Positions 6,418 to 7,332 of a stretch of 7,332 nucleotides of DNA are shown piece by piece. Source of the DNA: Actinomycetales bacterium (GTDB lineage: Bacteria > Actinomycetota > Actinomycetes > Actinomycetales > Actinomycetaceae); the NCBI GenBank assembly GCA_022838965.1, contig JALHDK010000100.1, positions 1 to 7,332 of the forward strand, given 5' to 3'. The position numbers and the translations under genes were made by a program. The stretch's first letter is position 1. Each line of letters opens with the position of its first letter. The notes under the pieces were generated by a model that ran no database searches, was not told the origin of the DNA, and saw only the letters and a list, made by a program, of their open reading frames with translations.

Positions 6418-6438
6418 GCACACTGATCAGCCCGCCGA

Positions 6439-6469
6439 TTGGGATGCGGCGATTGCGCCGTGGTACAGT
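6439..6469 (+). promoter_or_regulatory. Candidate promoter of tRNA-Leu
   Basis: TTGGGA (6439-6444) resembles a -35 box and TACAGT (6464-6469) a good -10 box, with a 19-bp spacer that is slightly long. Initiation near 6476 would give a leader of about 50 bases before the mature tRNA. A small GC hairpin, CGGCG-ATTG-CGCCG (6447-6460), lies in the spacer. It could help end DUF2252 transcription, but it has no T-run. Confidence 0.5.
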
Positions 6470-6478
6470 TCCACTCGG

Positions 6479-6521
6479 CCGCTTCCCGGTTCGCGAGTGG
6501 ACTCACCGGGCTGGAAAGCGG
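6479..6521 (+). other. Structured pre-tRNA leader hairpin
   Basis: CCGCTT (6479-6484) pairs with AAGCGG (6516-6521), and CCCGGT (6485-6490) pairs with ACCGGG (6505-6510). A 5-base bulge CTGGA lies on the 3' side, and a possible 3-bp inner stem GAG/CTC sits in the apical loop. The structure ends 4 bases before the mature 5' end of tRNA-Leu, where RNase P must cut. It has no T-run, so it is not a terminator. It may help processing, keep the leader from mispairing with the tRNA, or be fortuitous in GC-rich DNA. Confidence 0.5.
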
Positions 6522-6525
6522 AACT

Positions 6526-6609
6526 GCGCAAGTGGCGGAATAGGCAGACGCGCACGGTTCAGGTCCGTGTGCCCGTGAGGGCGTGGGGGTTCAACTCCCC
6601 CCTTGCGCA
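6526..6609 (+). tRNA. tRNA-Leu (anticodon CAG)
   Basis: An 84-base class II tRNA reading leucine CUG codons. The acceptor GCGCAAG (6526-6532) pairs perfectly with CTTGCGC (6602-6608), and the discriminator is A6609, as required for leucine. The D stem is GCG/CGC (6535-6537, 6549-6551) with GG in the D loop. The anticodon stem CACGG/CCGTG (6553-6557, 6565-6569) holds loop TTCAGGT with anticodon CAG at 6560-6562. The long variable arm GCCC-GTGA-GGGC (6571-6582) is typical of leucine tRNAs. The T arm is GGGGG-TTCAACT-CCCCC (6585-6601). The following bases are CCG, so CCA is not encoded and must be added by nucleotidyltransferase. CUG is a frequent leucine codon in this DNA. Confidence 0.97.
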
Positions 6610-6614
6610 CCGCG

Positions 6615-6635
6615 GGGTAGGTCCCTCACCTACCC
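6615..6635 (+). terminator. Hairpin directly downstream of tRNA-Leu
   Basis: GGGTAGGT (6615-6622) and ACCTACCC (6628-6635) form a perfect 8-bp stem with a 5-base loop CCCTC, starting 6 bases after the tRNA. The following bases GTGCTGGTCTT are only mildly T-rich. It may be a weak terminator or a 3'-processing or stability element; the stronger terminator lies just after it. Confidence 0.5.
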
Positions 6636-6651
6636 GTGCTGGTCTTCCCGA

Positions 6652-6683
6652 AACTCCCGGTCAGGGTGTCCTGGCCGGGAGTT
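6652..6683 (+). terminator. Intrinsic terminator of the tRNA-Leu transcript
   Basis: AACTCCCGG (6652-6660) pairs with CCGGGAGTT (6675-6683). The stem continues through a T-G wobble and CAGG/CCTG (6662-6665, 6670-6673) to the tetraloop GTGT, 14 pairs in all. The tail CTCGTCGTTTGTG is interrupted by C and G but T-containing, as is common in high-GC bacteria. It separates the tRNA from the amidohydrolase gene. Confidence 0.8.
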
Positions 6684-6719
6684 CTCGTCGTTTGTGGGAA
6701 CCGCCATCGGGGCTCCGGG

Positions 6720-6725
6720 TAGATT
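6720..6725 (+). promoter_or_regulatory. Candidate -10 box for the M20 amidohydrolase gene
   Basis: TAGATT (6720-6725) fits TANNNT and lies between the upstream terminator and the Shine-Dalgarno sequence. Initiation near 6732 would give a 5' leader of about 27 bases. No convincing -35 box is seen 16-19 bases upstream, which is common for actinobacterial promoters. Confidence 0.5.
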
Positions 6726-6746
6726 CCGTCACAACAGCACATCCAC

Positions 6747-6754
6747 AAGGAGGT
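6747..6754 (+). promoter_or_regulatory. Near-perfect Shine-Dalgarno sequence fixing the M20 GTG start
   Basis: AAGGAGGT is fully complementary to the 3' end of 16S rRNA and lies 4 bases before the GTG at 6759. It is the strongest ribosome binding site in the window and decides the start codon. It contrasts with the thioredoxin and DUF2252 genes, which have none. Confidence 0.9.
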
Positions 6755-6758
6755 TGTC

Positions 6759-7332
6759 GTGCCTGATTTCCTGTCCGAAGCCGCGGCCATCCAGGCCGAG
6801 ATCACCCAGCTCCGCCACGAGTTGCATGAACACCCGGAGCTGGGTCTCGAGCTGCCCTGGACCCAGCAGAAGGTCCTCGACGCGCTGGCCGGCCTGCCGC
6901 TCGAGATCACCCTCGGCACCCGGTCCACGTCGATCAACGCGGTGCTGCGCGGCGGGGCGGCCCCCGCGGAGATCGCGGACCGCCCGGTGGTTCTGCTTCG
7001 GGCCGACATGGACGGGCTGCCCATCGTCGAGGCCACCGGCATGGAGTTCTCCTCGAAGATCGAGGGTCTGATGCACGGGTGCGGGCACGACATCCACACC
7101 GCCACCCTGGTGGGTGCCGCCCGCATCCTCTCCGCCCACGCGGCGGATCTGCCCGGAGACGTCGTCTTCATGTTCCAGACCGGCGAGGAGATCATGGCCG
7201 GAGCGAAGGCCCAGATCGCCGACGGCGTGCTGGACGCCGCCGGCAAGCGCGTCGACCGCGCCTTCGGGATGCACGTCATGTCCTCGACGCTCGAGACCGG
7301 CCGCTACGCCTCCAAGCCCGGCACGGTCATGG
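6759..7332 (+). CDS. M20 family metallopeptidase/amidohydrolase, 3' end outside the window
   Basis: Zinc-dependent amidohydrolase of the M20D type (hippurate hydrolase, N-acyl-amino-acid or IAA-amino-acid hydrolase group), which cleaves amide bonds of N-acylated amino acids or related compounds in the cytoplasm. The first 191 residues are present of a family that is usually about 390-430. Motifs: LRHELHEHPELGLE (18-31), LRADMDGLPI (80-89), MHGCGHDIHTATLVGAARIL (105-124, with C108, H110 and D111 of the metal site), FQTGEEIMAGAKAQI (139-153, E143-E144 as general base and metal ligand) and GMHVM (170-174, H172 as a further ligand). The second half of the peptidase domain and the lid domain are cut off. 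The GTG start follows a near-perfect Shine-Dalgarno sequence. No signal peptide is seen. The gene has its own promoter region after the tRNA terminator. The exact substrate cannot be told from this part. Confidence 0.92.
   Translation, partial: MPDFLSEAAAIQAEITQLRHELHEHPELGLELPWTQQKVLDALAGLPLEITLGTRSTSINAVLRGGAAPAEIADRPVVLLRADMDGLPIVEATGMEFSSKIEGLMHGCGHDIHTATLVGAARILSAHAADLPGDVVFMFQTGEEIMAGAKAQIADGVLDAAGKRVDRAFGMHVMSSTLETGRYASKPGTVM

Noticed and set aside
6423..6430. CTGATCAG palindrome after the DUF2252 stop codon
   Set aside because: Only 8 bp with no loop and no T-run. It is too short to call an operator or terminator.
6479..6521. Leader hairpin as a terminator of DUF2252
   Set aside because: No T-run follows, and tRNA-Leu begins 4 bases later and would be cut off from the upstream candidate promoter.
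6697..6730. Possible ECF-sigma-type promoter (GGAAC ... CGTC) before the M20 gene
   Set aside because: The spacing between the two elements is about 25 bases, too long for an ECF promoter. TAGATT is a better -10 candidate.
6583..7071. + strand open frame running from within tRNA-Leu into the amidohydrolase gene
   Set aside because: It starts inside the tRNA, crosses the terminator and is a shifted frame of the M20 gene. The true frame has the M20 motifs and a strong Shine-Dalgarno sequence.

Overview
The window is dense, high-GC bacterial DNA with several signs of an actinobacterium. Codon third positions are almost all G or C, genes overlap by ATGA junctions, the tRNA has no encoded CCA, and two genes lack a Shine-Dalgarno sequence but have a TANNNT-like -10 box six bases before the ATG, as in leaderless actinobacterial mRNAs. 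I cannot name the genus.

Left part (1-3560, + strand): the 3' end of a rotary V/A-type ATPase operon. It holds the catalytic A subunit (5' end outside the window), the B subunit and the central-stalk D subunit, followed by a universal stress protein (USP). Consecutive genes overlap by 4, 4 and 8 bases, so the four are almost certainly one translationally coupled unit. A, B and D form the A3B3 head and the rotor shaft of the soluble V1 sector. The membrane subunits, and therefore the ion used (H+ or Na+), lie outside.

Middle part (3565-4896, - strand): a two-gene unit made of a zinc-ribbon thioredoxin (TrxC type) and, 6 bp downstream, a regulator with a degenerate Nudix domain and a C-terminal winged helix (NrtR-like, resembling the COG4111 'NAD regulator' group). 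This unit converges on the ATPase-USP operon, and both terminal stop codons lie inside one 12-bp palindrome.

The thioredoxin gene diverges from a 493-residue DUF2252 protein (4936-6417, + strand). The 39-bp gap between them appears to hold two back-to-back leaderless promoters and an 8-bp perfect inverted repeat that overlaps the thioredoxin -10 box. This is the most suggestive unexplained structure in the window: a candidate operator through which the neighbouring regulator could control both thioredoxin and the DUF2252 protein. DUF2252 itself carries kinase-like motifs in what looks like a permuted order.

Right part (6418-7332, + strand): a promoter, a structured leader and tRNA-Leu(CAG), then two hairpins of which the second is a strong terminator. 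An M20-family amidohydrolase gene follows, with a near-perfect Shine-Dalgarno sequence, and runs off the window. I see no mobile element, CRISPR array or replication origin. Apart from the candidate redox/NAD-sensing cluster, the region reads as ordinary chromosomal sequence.
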